This document shows, piece by piece, positions 13,976-25,439 of a stretch of 64,000 bases of DNA; the first letter of the stretch is position 1, and each line of letters begins with the position of its first letter. The stretch is from contig NC_089422.1 of NCBI RefSeq assembly GCF_013426205.1, positions 5,642,001 through 5,706,000 of the forward strand. Direction: 5' to 3'. The position numbers and the translations under genes were made by a program. The stretch comes from Metarhizium brunneum. Lineage: Eukaryota > Ascomycota > Sordariomycetes > Hypocreales > Clavicipitaceae. Under the pieces are notes generated by a model that saw only the letters and a program-made list of their open reading frames with translations, was not told the origin of the DNA and ran no database searches.

Positions 13976-14922
13976 GGAGGTTGACGGGACGGGTGGAGTC
14001 GGGACCGGGTGCCTCGGCAACTAGCGCGCGGGACGGCTCGGCGCCCCATATTCCCGCTCCCCCACGGCCCGTCTGGCTGTCGATTGATGATTGTACGGCC
14101 ATGATGAGGCTTGTGGTGCAGGTTCTGTCGCACAAGGCATTGCTGGGATGCAAAACAGATTCGCCCAAAGTATGAAATGTGTTCCAGTGTTGACTCTGAA
14201 CGTTTCTCCACACACTTGTTGCTTATTGCGTCTTTTTCCATGATTTGGGTAGGCGATAGACGCCGTTATGCATGTAGCGTAAAGTCAAGGTGGGGCTGTG
14301 CAAGATCCACCTGTGCCACACGTCCCTAGTGTGTACTGGGACATGCAGCTAACAGAATAGGGACGACATGCTGCCAAGTCGCTTTAAGCTTGTGACTATC
14401 ATGGAAGGCAGATTCAAAACACTAGACATATTGCAACCCAATATTACGTCCTATCGTGTCTGTTGAGATTGATGGCTTGGACTAGGCAGGCCAGTCACCC
14501 CCTCCCAACTATTCTTTACCCCGCTTTCTTATCCGTTTTCAGGACTCAGGAGTCTAGGACACTTTGGAATGCGGCGTCACGACAAGGTCTTGGCGCATGT
14601 ACTTCACCATGGAAAATTGTGTAGAATCAGGTAGCCACACTTCACATCCATCCGCGGATGGGTAAGAGACCTGGATGCAAGCTTCGGACTGCTACATACT
14701 GGGTGGCTAACAATGTGTTAGTGAGTCAATGACTATAAGAAGCGAATCGTGTGCTAATAGTCTTTTTTTTATTCTCGGGGGAAAAGGGGAACAAAATCAA
14801 AAATTTCCTACAAAAGATTATCCGTCTTACTGTCATATCCAATCCATACATAGTGGGTATCAATTATTCCTCCTGGCCAGGTAGGGAATAAGTAAATAAT
14901 TAGGAGTAGATTTTCTTCCACC
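13976..14922. other. Intergenic region
   Basis: Lies between the PhyH-type dioxygenase and the ACC-synthase-like gene. I see no supported gene. The last 150 bp before ATG 14923 contain T- and A-rich tracts typical of a fungal promoter. Confidence 0.6.
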
Positions 14923-16212
14923 ATGCTCTCCCGTCGGGCCCGAGAACAAATCCCCCCGTCCGCGTTCAATGTGATGTGGGAAGTGATGAAAGACCCGTGG
15001 GACGCGTACGATAACCCCAATGGATACGTGAATGTGGGCGTAGCCGAGAATCACTTGATGCAAGCCGAGCTGGAGGACTATCTCTCCCAGCGCATAAACA
15101 TGCGTGGCTCCGTGTTGACATACCAGGACGGCCCCATGGGAAGTCCTCGATTGCGAAGCGCGCTGGCACGCTTTCTCAACCGGCAGCTTCGTCCGTATCA
15201 TTCCCTGGACGCCTCCCAAATCATTGTCACCAACGGCGTGTCTAATGCCCTCGAGCACACCTCGTGGGCGTTTGCCAACCCTGGGGATGCCTTCATTCTC
15301 GGCCGGCCGTATTACGGAGCAGTCAACCTCGCGCTGCGGCCGCAGGTGCTCACACTGCCCGTGACTTTCGGCGAAGTCGATCCGTTGAGCCTGGAAGCCA
15401 TCGTGTGCTATGAGGAAACTATTCTCGCCGCGAGGGAGCAAGGCACCGCCGTCAAGGGATTGCTACTGTGCTCGCCGCATAATCCGCTGGGCCAGTGCTA
15501 CTCGCCCGAAGTCCTCAAGGCTTTCCTAAAGCTGTGCAACAAGTACCAAATTCATCTCGTCTGCGACGAAATCTACGCCTTGTCCGTCTGGAGCGACCCC
15601 CCGTTCACCTCGGTCCTCGCCCTCGACCTTGAAAAGTTCATCAACCCGGGCCTGGTGCACGTTCTCTGGGGAGTCTCCAAGGATTTCGGCGCCAACGGCT
15701 GGCGTCTGGGATGCATCATCTCCCTTTCCAACCGGGCGTTCCACACGGCGCTCAACTCCGTCGCCATCTACTCGTACGTGTCGTCCATTACAGACCACAT
15801 TGTGTCGCAAATGATTGAGGACGACGCGTTTGCCAATGCCTACCTCGCGGAAAATCGGCGCCGGCTAGCGTCCATGTACACCTTTGCGACGGATTTCTTG
15901 CGGCGCCACGCCATCCCCTTTACGCCGGGCGTCCACGCTGCCTTTTTCCTGTGGGTTGATCTGGGCCAGGCGTATCGCAATCGGCATCCAGACAGAGCGT
16001 CAAACCACGACGTCATAGAGGAGCTGAAGCAGGCTCTGTGGGCGCACAAAGTGTACTTGGCATGGGGAGGCAACTTTGACAGCGAGTCGCCGGGTATGTT
16101 TCGCATCGTGTTTGCACATCCTCGAGTGTATCTGGAGGAGGCCTTGCGTCGGATTAACCAGGCACTCGAGCGGGGAGTTCACGCTGCCACCTGGGCAAGT
16201 CCACTACTGTAA
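14923..16212 (+). CDS. 1-Aminocyclopropane-1-carboxylate synthase-like PLP enzyme
   Basis: A fold-type I PLP enzyme of 429 residues with no introns. Several ACC synthase landmarks are visible: an N-terminal NVGVAENHL block like the GLAENQ segment of ACC synthases, YYGA, NPLG, VCDEIY, and the PLP-lysine motif SKDFGANGWRLG with Lys253. True ACC synthases turn S-adenosylmethionine into ACC and methylthioadenosine. In fungi the same family also includes the C-S lyase GliI of gliotoxin clusters and ordinary aminotransferases. No other epidithiodiketopiperazine genes are present and the NRPS is not bimodular, so ACC supply for the peptide is the better reading. The gene lies between the two cluster dioxygenases. 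Family certain, reaction inferred. Confidence 0.92.
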   Translation: MLSRRAREQIPPSAFNVMWEVMKDPWDAYDNPNGYVNVGVAENHLMQAELEDYLSQRINMRGSVLTYQDGPMGSPRLRSALARFLNRQLRPYHSLDASQIIVTNGVSNALEHTSWAFANPGDAFILGRPYYGAVNLALRPQVLTLPVTFGEVDPLSLEAIVCYEETILAAREQGTAVKGLLLCSPHNPLGQCYSPEVLKAFLKLCNKYQIHLVCDEIYALSVWSDPPFTSVLALDLEKFINPGLVHVLWGVSKDFGANGWRLGCIISLSNRAFHTALNSVAIYSYVSSITDHIVSQMIEDDAFANAYLAENRRRLASMYTFATDFLRRHAIPFTPGVHAAFFLWVDLGQAYRNRHPDRASNHDVIEELKQALWAHKVYLAWGGNFDSESPGMFRIVFAHPRVYLEEALRRINQALERGVHAATWASPLL

Positions 16213-16301
16213 CCATGGGGGCATATACGGATGTATATGCAAGATATCTGCCGAATGAACCATCGTAGCTGTCGCGGATTTGCATATTTGGCAGGTGAAT
16301 G

Positions 16302-16306
16302 GATAT
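16302..16306. repeat. Left copy of 5-bp target-site duplication (GATAT)
   Basis: GATAT directly precedes the TG end of the solo LTR and is repeated exactly at 16542-16546, directly after its CA end. Confidence 0.7.
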
Positions 16307-16541
16307 TGTGACAAGGGCTTATAATACAAGAGCTTGGAACGATAGTTCTATTCATGCTGATACTTTGCTTTGGTGTCAAAAGGTTCTTGGGGCAGAAGAC
16401 CCCTATTTACACAGAGCAAGGGTGAGCGTCAGCCCCTTGGCGTAGAAGTCTTAGGCCTCAACTAGATCTCGAACCCTTTCTTGTGTAACTATCGTCAGGT
16501 TCAAGGGTCGGACCGAGCCGCAACGTGACTTCCGTGTAACA
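16307..16541. mobile_element. Solo LTR of a retrotransposon
   Basis: A 235-bp segment beginning TGTGACAAGGGC and ending CCGTGTAACA, so it has TG...CA ends, flanked by a perfect 5-bp direct repeat GATAT (16302-16306 and 16542-16546). There is no coding content, as expected for a solo LTR left by recombination. A segment with the same first 14 and last 10 bases lies at 61197-61445. It sits between the ACC-synthase-like gene and the downstream dioxygenase of the peptide cluster. Confidence 0.75.
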
Positions 16542-16641
16542 GATATTACTCATCCCTTTCCTGGCCCCTGGGCGCCCCTTTTTGTTTTACCGCCTAGGAA
16601 TCGCATCATAGGCAATACTCTTGTATTCAGTGATTTTTATC

Positions 16642-17794
16642 CTAGTATGTCAAGGTGAGTTTCTCTTGATTATATTCCCAAGCAGTAATGTTGCTATATT
16701 TAGACTTTACTCCCTCCGGTAAAAGCTCAGGCAGGGCACCCACAGCTTGTGACCGATTAGGCTTCCCAAAATAGGCCACCGAGTATCTGTCCTCGATCCA
16801 GCCATCACTCAACCCCGGAGGGAGGACTACACGATGGCTCGTGGCGCGGAACTTGTTGTTGGACCAGCGCTGGAGGCAATCACCAATGTTGACAATCATC
16901 TCCGATCTACTCCCAAAGGGAATGGGGAAGTAGTCTCCCGGAACATGCTGGTCTTCTATCTCTAGGCCACCCACGGAGTCCTGGAAGAGCAGTGTAACTG
17001 TGCCAAAGTCTGTATGCTCGGATATTCTCTTTGCACCTTTGTGCAGGACGGCAGCCTCGCACCCGGGGTAGTGGTTCAAGCGTACTTCCGAAGTGTTTTG
17101 GTCGCATATGTCTCGAAAGAAGCCAGGGCCAAGGCCAAGGCCAAGTGCTAGGGCTTGAAGGATCTCTTGATGGATTTGGTGGCAGCGATCGTATAATCTT
17201 TCCATGAATACTCGGAAATTTGGAAGATCACCCTCGTCTGGCCACCTATTCGGATACAGTTCGTCGTGTGCGGGACCTTGGTCAAACGATTCCTGTAAGA
17301 CAATGTCAGTCAAGCAACAATGGTACGGGAGACGAGGCAGGGTGGAACGAGTACCTTGACGTCATAAACTTCGGCAGCATTTCGAGTGCCCTTTTCGTAG
17401 TCCTTGACCTTGGACAGCTTCTCCTGCCCGATGTAGCTGTAACCGCGATGTGGGTTCGGTCCATATGGGTGCGCCGCTTTCGTCTTCGCGGCAAGGGGGA
17501 GTGAGAAGAACCTCTTGTTCTAGAGTATGCATACGACGGACCAGTTAGCATGTTCCATGTATCGGTTCGTGATTGGATGCCATTTACCCATTCAAATACT
17601 TCGTAGAGCTCTTCGTCACCAAGTCCGTGGTTCACAAGCTTCACGAATCCCACAGTGCTGAGGCACGCGATTAGCTCTCGGCAAAATTTGCTCTGTTTAT
17701 TAGCATCGCCATGGAGAAAGTCGGCAAAGTCCAATGTACGGACTGTTCGACGGGAATTGGGGAGGAAATTGTCCATTTTTCTTGTAGCATGCAT
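16642..17794 (-). CDS. Isopenicillin-N-synthase-type Fe(II)/2-oxoglutarate dioxygenase
   Basis: Three exons: 17794-17588, 17519-17355 and 17292-16642, with phase-0 GT-AG introns of 68 and 62 nt, giving 340 residues. The N-terminal half has the DIOX_N pattern (GFVKLVNHGL). The C-terminal half carries the double-stranded beta-helix with HTDFG (His and Asp ligands), SHRVV (second His) and a downstream arginine near DRYSVAYFG. The first ATG of the frame is 17794; an alternative is ATG 17776. Fungal proline and amino-acid hydroxylases of echinocandin clusters belong to this family, so hydroxylation of proline in the peptide cluster is plausible. The gene is convergent with the ACC-synthase-like gene, with the solo LTR between them. 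Confidence 0.9.
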
Positions 17795-19083
17795 AAACGT
17801 GAGGGGAGAGACGGCTTGCAAAGACGGCAGTCTAATGTGCGCCGCCAAGGCTCATGGCCTAACCAGGATATCAAGATAAATAAGTCATACACGTGAGGTG
17901 AACGGGCGCAACCAGCAGGGAGCCCATGGCCGGAGGAATCTCCGGCCACAGCAGGTTTGCGCAAGCCACTGGATGTGATACCAAAGAACAAACGTACGCC
18001 TTCAAATGCAGGTTCCGAAGCATGTAGAGTCACCGCCGATGCAGGACAAAAGTACATGCAGAGTCGTCACGTTCGAAGCCGCGCGAGTGTGAGCGAGCGT
18101 TGCGTCTTTGCAACCTCGGTGAGCTTGACCCCCGTCGTCATCTCTATATCCGTTTCGCCATATCGTTGTATACTTACATGGACACACCCTGACAGGTAGC
18201 CAGACATTGAAGTCATGATGCAACTGCTACATACACACCCACGTGGTGGAAATAGTAAAGTCTGGTCGCAACGGTTTAAAGCGGAACAGCATGCGGGCGG
18301 GGTCCAACGGTCAATAATTCAGGGACTGTCTTCAGCCCAACGTCCAGGGGCCTTGGGATTTCATCATTCTTCAACTTGACTAGATGAGCCTTAAGCGACT
18401 AAGTGGACGAGAGCAACTCAATGGCTAGCCCCCTCCGTTGCCGACGCGCAGGCAGACATTCTACACATCACGTCAACCAAATGGTGCCGTGGCCATGGCA
18501 TGGCGGTTTCACACGGCGCATTGTCTCAGGCCTGACCAGCAGCAGACGCACTTTCTGAGGGGCCACATGCCTTTCCCAGTTAAAACAGTCACTCGTTGAT
18601 CGGGAGTTGGCGGATTACAGAGTCTCACAATCCTTCTATGGAATCGCTAGTACTAGCTTCTGTCCACATGGCTCACTCAGACGCCACTCCATTATCACAC
18701 TCTGTTACGGCGGCATGAAGCAAGTAGTCGATGCTTATTGACATTAACCTGTTGATGACTAGGAGAGTTCATTGATGTTTCACACGCGGTTCAATCTGGA
18801 TTCTTTGCCATCTCAGATCTCGCATAACTAGTGCAAAGTTTAAATAATATCGTGTATTCGTTGTCGCCATCATCATCTGTAATGCCACGTATCACAGCCG
18901 TAGCGTGGATTGTCACACGCGTCACAGCTATTCAGGTCTACTCAGGAGTCAGGACACCCGGGGCGGTGGCCGGATGCCTTCATCCGAAGAGAGCAATCTA
19001 ATTCTAACCACACTCTATCCTTGCCATAAAGAGTCCCCCACCAGCCCATCTCGACTCATAGATACAATCCCATAATATCCCTT
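17795..19083. other. Intergenic region
   Basis: About 1.3 kb between the cluster dioxygenase and the MFS transporter. No frame has protein-like composition or recognisable motifs. It must contain the upstream region of the dioxygenase and the terminator of the transporter. Confidence 0.55.
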
Positions 19084-20903
19084 CTATCTGTATCCGCGCA
19101 ACGGCATCGTTGAATACAAAGAGACAAGGAAGACGATACTAGTAGCGAAGAAGAGAAGGCCAGGCGGCAATCCTCCGTCGCTCTTCAAGATGAGAAGGAA
19201 AATGCCTCCCCACAGCGGCGTGCCGACGATAGCTGCCAGCGACTGCATGGTGCGAATGCTCATGTAGAGGCTTTCCAGCGTCTCGGTGTCGGACAAGGCA
19301 CTGGTGGCAAACGATCGCAATGAATCGGCCAGACCGACGCCGAGGGCGGAGACGGCCACGCCCACAGCGTAAATGCCAATAGACGGCGCCAGGGACATGA
19401 CAAGGGCGCCAAACGCACACAATACCAAGCTGGCCGTGATGACCGAAAGGTCTGTGTTCTGTTTGCTGCGCAAGCGCGGCCGCAGCAGTCGCTGCGAGAC
19501 GGTGGGCAGAGAAAACAGGACAATGGCAGAGACGACCTGTTCCATGGAGGTGACCTTGTCCACGTCGGCCAGGCTCGTGTGAAAAGTGCTCGAGGCCCAT
19601 TGCTGGGAGGTGCCGGAAACAGTCCCGGCCAAGGTGTAAGTGAAGAATATGCTCATGACTCTCAGGGTGAGAGGATTATGGAGCGCCTGCACGACGAACT
19701 GTATGGAGAGCAGCAGATCGACCGTGGCAGCACGAAGGACGGTCTGCCACAAGGGCGGAGGGCCCTGCGAGGCGCCGCGGCCGTCTTGCTCTCCGTTGAG
19801 AAGCGAAGTGGCTGGTGATGACGCCTGTGAGGCGGACGAACGGGGACTATCCTCGCCACCCAAGATGTCCTCTTCCTCGGGGTAGAGAGATTTGTGATGG
19901 TTCGGAAGCAGGCAGATTAGTAGCATGACCAGGGCGCAAATGCAGATGACTATCGAGCACAGCAGCCAGACGTGCTGCCTGAGAAGCAGAGCGCCGATAA
20001 AGGTCCCGACGGCCATCATCCCGATGAGAATGGCGCTCAAGACATTAAAAGCGCCCGTTCTAGCGGCCCAAGAGGCGTCAGTTTATATCAGTGGCCGGCG
20101 GGCAGGCGGTGAGGAGAAGAAAGAAGAAGTCGTGCTTACAGTCCGTCTTCCGGGACGCTCTCGGCCATGTACATCCACAGCAAGACCTCTCGTACTGGCA
20201 TCCCGCCTCCCACCAGCTCCAAAACCCACAGCAGAAGCACCCAGCGGACGTCGGTGAAGGTATAAAAGTACACTTGGATTCAGGGTGTGTCAGTCCGCCG
20301 GGGCATATAGAGCAGCACTCGAGCTGGAACGCAAGGATGTGAATTCATTCACTCACCCACGGCTGTGAATAGTATCATGCGCAACATGTAGCTCGCGGCG
20401 TTGATGAGAAGCACAGTCCTCTTTCCGACGGTCAACGCCAGGCGGGCAAAGACCGGTGTGGCCAGAAAGCCTAAGGAGATGCTAGTTAGCTCGCGATATC
20501 AGGCACATTTGGCAAGAAACAACAATAACAACAGGTAGACAGATGTCGTACTGGCAATCAAGAGCGTAAAGTTGAGCGTGCTGGACAAGAAGGCGACCTG
20601 GGACTGCAGATCGTCCGTCTTGCACATGTCCTCGGGCACACTGCCGTCCGGGCGGATGACGGCGGGGTCACGGATGGCATAGAAGCTTCGACATAGAGCC
20701 TGTTCGATGAGAAACGTCTGCGCAGACTTGGCCAGGGCGAAGCCGAAGCCGTCGACGGTCATGACCGTCATGGCCTTCCACTGCGTTGATCGCGACATGA
20801 GGTCGGCGGTGAGGATGCGTATGCGCATGCGGATACGGGTCGAGGATGGAAGTTGGACCTGTACATGACGGCGGATTCTTGTAGCAATTGTATGTTCCGG
20901 CAT
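19084..20903 (-). CDS. Major facilitator superfamily transporter
   Basis: Membrane exporter or importer of about 524 residues. Exons: 20903-20552, 20470-20357, 20272-20140 and 20059-19084, with GT-AG introns of 81, 84 and 80 nt whose phases agree. The N-terminal half contains a cytosolic arginine-rich tail, a first membrane segment, an exposed loop with paired cysteines (EQALCRSFY, EDMCKTDD) and the FLATPVFARLALTVGKRTV loop typical of the MFS A-motif region. A long hydrophilic linker (NHHKSLYPEEED, serine-rich) divides the two six-helix halves. The start is uncertain: ATG 20903 is the first in frame, but a short upstream exon is possible. It closes the peptide cluster and is a candidate exporter, though the substrate cannot be told. 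Confidence 0.85.
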
Positions 20904-21993
20904 GATGCAAAGCGGTGGGGGCTCAGCTGATGGCAAGGCTCACCTGGTCGCATGTGGTTGAAGGGAATCAGTCACGGGTGCCAGAGTCTCGGGCAGATGC
21001 TACGCAGGTGTCGTTTGCAACAAGATATCTCCAGTCAAGACGGCGGAATGGGCTTCTCTTGTGTCTAATCGGGCGCACCTGATGTCCCTAGAGCGTTTAC
21101 AGAGTGTAGTCGAGGGTCTGAAATGAGTTGGATAATTAGATTTCACCATGCCGCGTGGTGAGACATGGTCGGATTATCTGTTGGGACGACAACGCGTATT
21201 GGTTGCCTGTAGGCTGCAAGGCTGGCATCGTACTGCTTCACAGCCCCAATGTTTCGCGAAATCGAATCCGTCGGGGCAGACATGATAACAGGAGCATCAA
21301 ACATGGCGACAAAGACGGGCTTGCGATTGTTCCATGGGTTATATTGGGCGTGATTTTGAATCGCACCCAGGTTGGTGTGGTATTGTTGCCTGGCAGCTTC
21401 TGGCCTCGTGGTACGTACGTCCGTCTCACTGGTGCCAGCAGTCTTTGAGAGGTCCTGGCTTACTGGGCGAGACAAGGGTGCCTTCTAGAAAGCTGACATG
21501 GAGATATCTGTCGGAGACTGCTCACAGCCCAGCTTATTCCTATAGCCCAATTTGGACAACCCTAACCCTTATTCAACTCTACTTTACCAACGACAACCTT
21601 GGAGTAAATCGAGGTCCACTTATAAGTCCGCTTAGACTCTACATATACTATAGTATATATACTCTGTTTTATCTCAGCCTACTTGGTCAATTGCAATAGT
21701 CAGATCGGGTTGTTTATACTGGTTGGGTCACGTAATGGGCGAGAATGGTGAATGTGTGGCCATACCTGGGGAACGCCATATGCCCCCAGCTCTTACTTTC
21801 GTTCAGGGAATGTATTCATCTCCTCATCTCTATCCCGACATACAAAGGGGTCCATAAGGAACTCTGTATATGTAGCCCGGAATATTCGAGTCTTGCCGTC
21901 TTTTAACCTAGACATTCACTCACTCCGTTACCCTTGCCTCCCAGCATCGTCAGCCCACCATCATCCTGTTTCGTGGATCATCTCTTCTTGGCC
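20904..21993. other. Intergenic region
   Basis: About 1.1 kb with no supported gene. It includes a short AT-rich tract near 21640-21665. Open frames here are short and low in information. Confidence 0.55.
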
Positions 21994-22793
21994 CTAGTTC
22001 TCCCAACATCCCGTTTCCGTGCCAAACCAATAGTGCGAATTCCGCCCCGTACCACACCTGTTACGCCCATGGTGCTTCCTGCTGTACTCGCCGCAAATCC
22101 TGTACCCCTGGTTGGTGAACGTCTCGCACGCCGTGATGACACGCCCGGACTTGAGCCTCGCCCGGAAGCACAGGTTCTTGTCCATTGCGAACCGGGCGCC
22201 GCCGCCGCAGCCCGGTACGTTTGTGCAGGGCAACCACCTCGCCTTGTCGGCATTCCAACCGACGACGCCTTCGGTTAAGGCGGCGCTCCAGATCTTGTAC
22301 GCTTTGAGAGCCCACTCCGAGAATTGCTCGGACTCGCTGACCTTTTGCGCGTAAAAGATCTGTCCCGAGTCCGAGTCCCAGCCGAACCGGGTTTCGATGC
22401 AATACCCCCATTCGATGGCATGCCTGTGATTCCACATCTTCAACGGTTGCGCGTACCATCCATTGTCTTGCCACCAGATCTCGCCCACCTTGACGGCTTG
22501 GTTATGCGTCGGCCATTGGGGGCAGTCCGCGACCGAGACTTGGCTGGCGTTGACGTACCCGAGGAACTCGACCCTCTCAGCTTCGAGTGCTGGTGCTGGC
22601 GAGTCATCCGCAGCGTCGCTGTTCCCATGGACTGCATTTTCCTCGTGGTCTACGGCATTCAGTGGTTGTTGCGGCTCAAGACTGTGACTAATCAGTATGA
22701 GGGGTGCTGAGGGGAGTAAGTAGATTAGACATACGCTGCTGTCAGCGTGAGCACGCCTGCAATTGCTACAATAAGTGCTGCTTTGCCGAACAT
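21994..22793 (-). CDS. Small secreted cysteine-rich protein, function unknown
   Basis: I do not recognise the family. Two exons, 22793-22735 and 22681-21994, joined across a 53-nt GT-AG intron, give 248 residues. An acceptor 6 nt upstream is also usable and would add two residues. The N-terminus is a clear signal peptide (MFGKAALIVAIAGVLTLTAA), followed by an acidic, low-complexity spacer and then a folded-looking domain of about 170 residues with nine cysteines and many tryptophans (VGEIWWQDNGWY, HAIEWGYC, CTNVPGCGGG, TGCWEN). Size, signal peptide and cysteine content fit an effector-like or surface protein. No catalytic motif is apparent. It stands alone between the peptide cluster and the protease. 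Confidence 0.75.
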
Positions 22794-25439
22794 TCTGAAG
22801 AGGTTAGAATGGAAAGTGCAAGATGACAGTTATGGGATGGTCAAACATCGTGGATATGGTGTGCTTATGTAGAGAAGTAAAGAGAATGGTCAACTGGTAC
22901 TTTTGGGATGTAAGCCCGAATGTACCCGATGGTGTCTCAGTCAAGTTCAGCTGTCATATTCCACGCCATGCATCTCCATGCGTAAAAAACGACATCCCAC
23001 GGTATTATAGCTCAACTTTCTGGTGTGTAACCAATGCGGTAGTTGTTTTGGCAGAGTGACTGCACGCCACACTTGTTTTTGCTTTTGTAGATGCCGTACC
23101 ACCATACCAAAGTGGTGCGTGAGAGCAGTCTAGCCCTATCGTCACACCTTTCCGTCTTCCATCCTTTACATATGTACTATCAGCTGATCCTATCCTTCCA
23201 GCAAGCCGTAGAGTACGTGCTCCAATAGCTAAGCTATCTCAGAAACTCAGCGCCCGCGCTATTATTGGCCGTCGGTCTCCCACTTCCACGGTACGCTCCT
23301 ATTACCTCCTTCACCGTCTTCCCATGTTGAACCATTTTCCGCCCTCCCCTCACTGTCTTGACGAATCTTTTGTGCTCCTTGGTTGTGGCTGCATCTTGTC
23401 TTGCACATCTAGTCCTCCCCTTCAGAGTCTCGGTTTAGTCCGGACCAGCTCTGCCTTTTCAACGAGCCTCTCATAAGCCGGCCCAGATTATATACAAAGC
23501 TGAGATCTAGGATTGTATCTTTGTCATCGTTGAATCTAGTCTATTGGCCAGCAAATCTATCTGCCGGCCCGTGAATGGCGTTGAAAATGCTAATGATGGC
23601 CTCAGGGAAGTAGCAGTGGCGGATATCTTCTTCAGTTGCCGGACTTGCACCATGGCCGTGACCTTGCCTGTGTTAAATGGTGAGATTTCCCTCTTTCTGA
23701 TTGCAGACCGCATAGTATCGCCTCTTGCGGCTTGCATTCGGATTTGTTGAATGCTACTTCCGAATGCAACATTAGACCTCTTACCACGATCCTCGCGGAC
23801 GATGATGCCTTGACAATGAGAATGGTGTCAGCGGCCACTGCATTCATCGCGAGGGCAAAGGTCAGCGATGCATCTACTCTATTGGATGAGAGAGCTCACA
23901 GAAACCCAACTCTTGAAGAGCAACGACTACCAGATCTTGTGCATTCAGCGGCTGAAGACCCCAATCATGCTTCTACACGGCTCCTTGGAATCGGCCACAT
24001 CCCGAAATAGCCTGCTCCTGAGAGCTTCTAGTTGCTCTCCTGTATATATGGAAATTGGGTCTGATCTTCTCACGCTCGATAGGCACATACTTTGTCCATA
24101 ATAGAGGTCTCTTGTTGTACGCTTTGCTTCACAAAGCCTCACCACCACGCTCTACAGCGCCACCGTCACAGGCACATCACCATTGGCGACACCATCTGGC
24201 CTTGCTAGCTCAGAGTAGAAAGATGTAGTAACCTGCATGCACACCATAACGTTCCACTTTTATAAGTGTCTGGTAATATGCGTGCTACCGTTTCGCTATT
24301 TGGAGGCCGCTGACCAGTGTTGTACCTCATCCACCAACCCTAGAGCTTGATTCTCCGTAGTTGAGCATGGAAAGGGGTGTGCCATCTCATCGTGAGCTAG
24401 ATGAGTCTGGGATATCTTCCTCGCACTAAAGATATCCTGTTTCGGTTCCTGGGTACATGTCTGGAATTGAGAACGTTCGGTAGGGTTGACTATCCCGTCG
24501 TAGGTAAAATCCGTAGAAAAGCTACGGGGCCGGGACGATCGTTAGGTATAAGCTTAATCCCTTGTTGGAACAAACTAAACGCTTCGTCAAGATCGCCAAG
24601 CTTTGCTATTCAGTCATATCGACCCCCCCATTGCAATCCCATTATGATATCCCGCCGCAAAACGTCCGCTTGTTGCCGTCATTGCTCGGAAGCTTGTTTC
24701 TCGGCATTAATAACTTCTTCAAGATTGCCCATCTTACCCGACCGCTGGAACCATTCAAAGGCCAGGCCGCAGCAATAGGTCCAAGCACCACTGGTGTGTA
24801 TTGGTCATGACCTGGTGTTGGAAGGTGTCGAAATGGTCTTGTAGAAAGATGTCGAGTTCTGCAGTGTCGCTTTTGTCCGGCACCTGCCCACAGCATCATC
24901 AATGTAGCAAAGGCGACAAAGTCAGCCATAACAAGCGCAAGTACTGGTATTGTGAAAAACACAAGAATTCCACATAACCTGACGGACCAATTCCAAACCG
25001 GCAGCTTGAGTCCGGCCTTCCCCATCCGGCATAGCCGGGGCCGTATTTGTAGATCATGTCGATTTGCGGCGCGCTCTGTCTCGGGCAAAAGTCCACGATA
25101 ATCACCACGGCGCCTGATGACGAAAAAACACGCGGCGTCTAGACAAACAAGAAAAGAGCATTGGAACCCGTATATATCTGGCACCATTTCCGTCTGTTAA
25201 ACAGCCCTCCCTGCTCTGCCGTCGTTGGAACCTCATCACCGGCCGGCGCTCCAAGTCGATGAATCGCTAGTGCCGTTGCAGATCCTCTCAAACAAGAAGG
25301 TCAACGGTAAACTCCGGATGTAACTCCAGCACGGATCACGGCAAAGACGGGACTCTTCCCGTATAAAGATGCGGATTCGCAACGCCCCAAGCCATATCCT
25401 CCGTGTGTTGAGCGCTTCCTGAACCAGTCACGCACAGCC
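22794..25439. other. Long intergenic region without a supported gene
   Basis: About 2.6 kb. Frames of 60-180 codons occur, the longest on the minus strand at 25187-24642 with one hydrophobic stretch, but none has a convincing start, intron structure or family motif. It could hide a degenerate or lineage-specific gene. The final 120 bp should hold the protease promoter. Confidence 0.5.

Noticed and set aside
14923..16212. GliI-type C-S lyase of an epidithiodiketopiperazine (gliotoxin-like) cluster
   Set aside because: No glutathione transferase, dipeptidase or thioredoxin-reductase-like gene is present and the NRPS has too many modules; kept only as an alternative reaction.
24642..25187. 181-codon minus-strand frame with a hydrophobic stretch as a possible membrane protein gene
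   Set aside because: Composition and frame are not protein-like beyond one hydrophobic run, the overlapping frames look equally plausible, and no family motif or intron set supports it.
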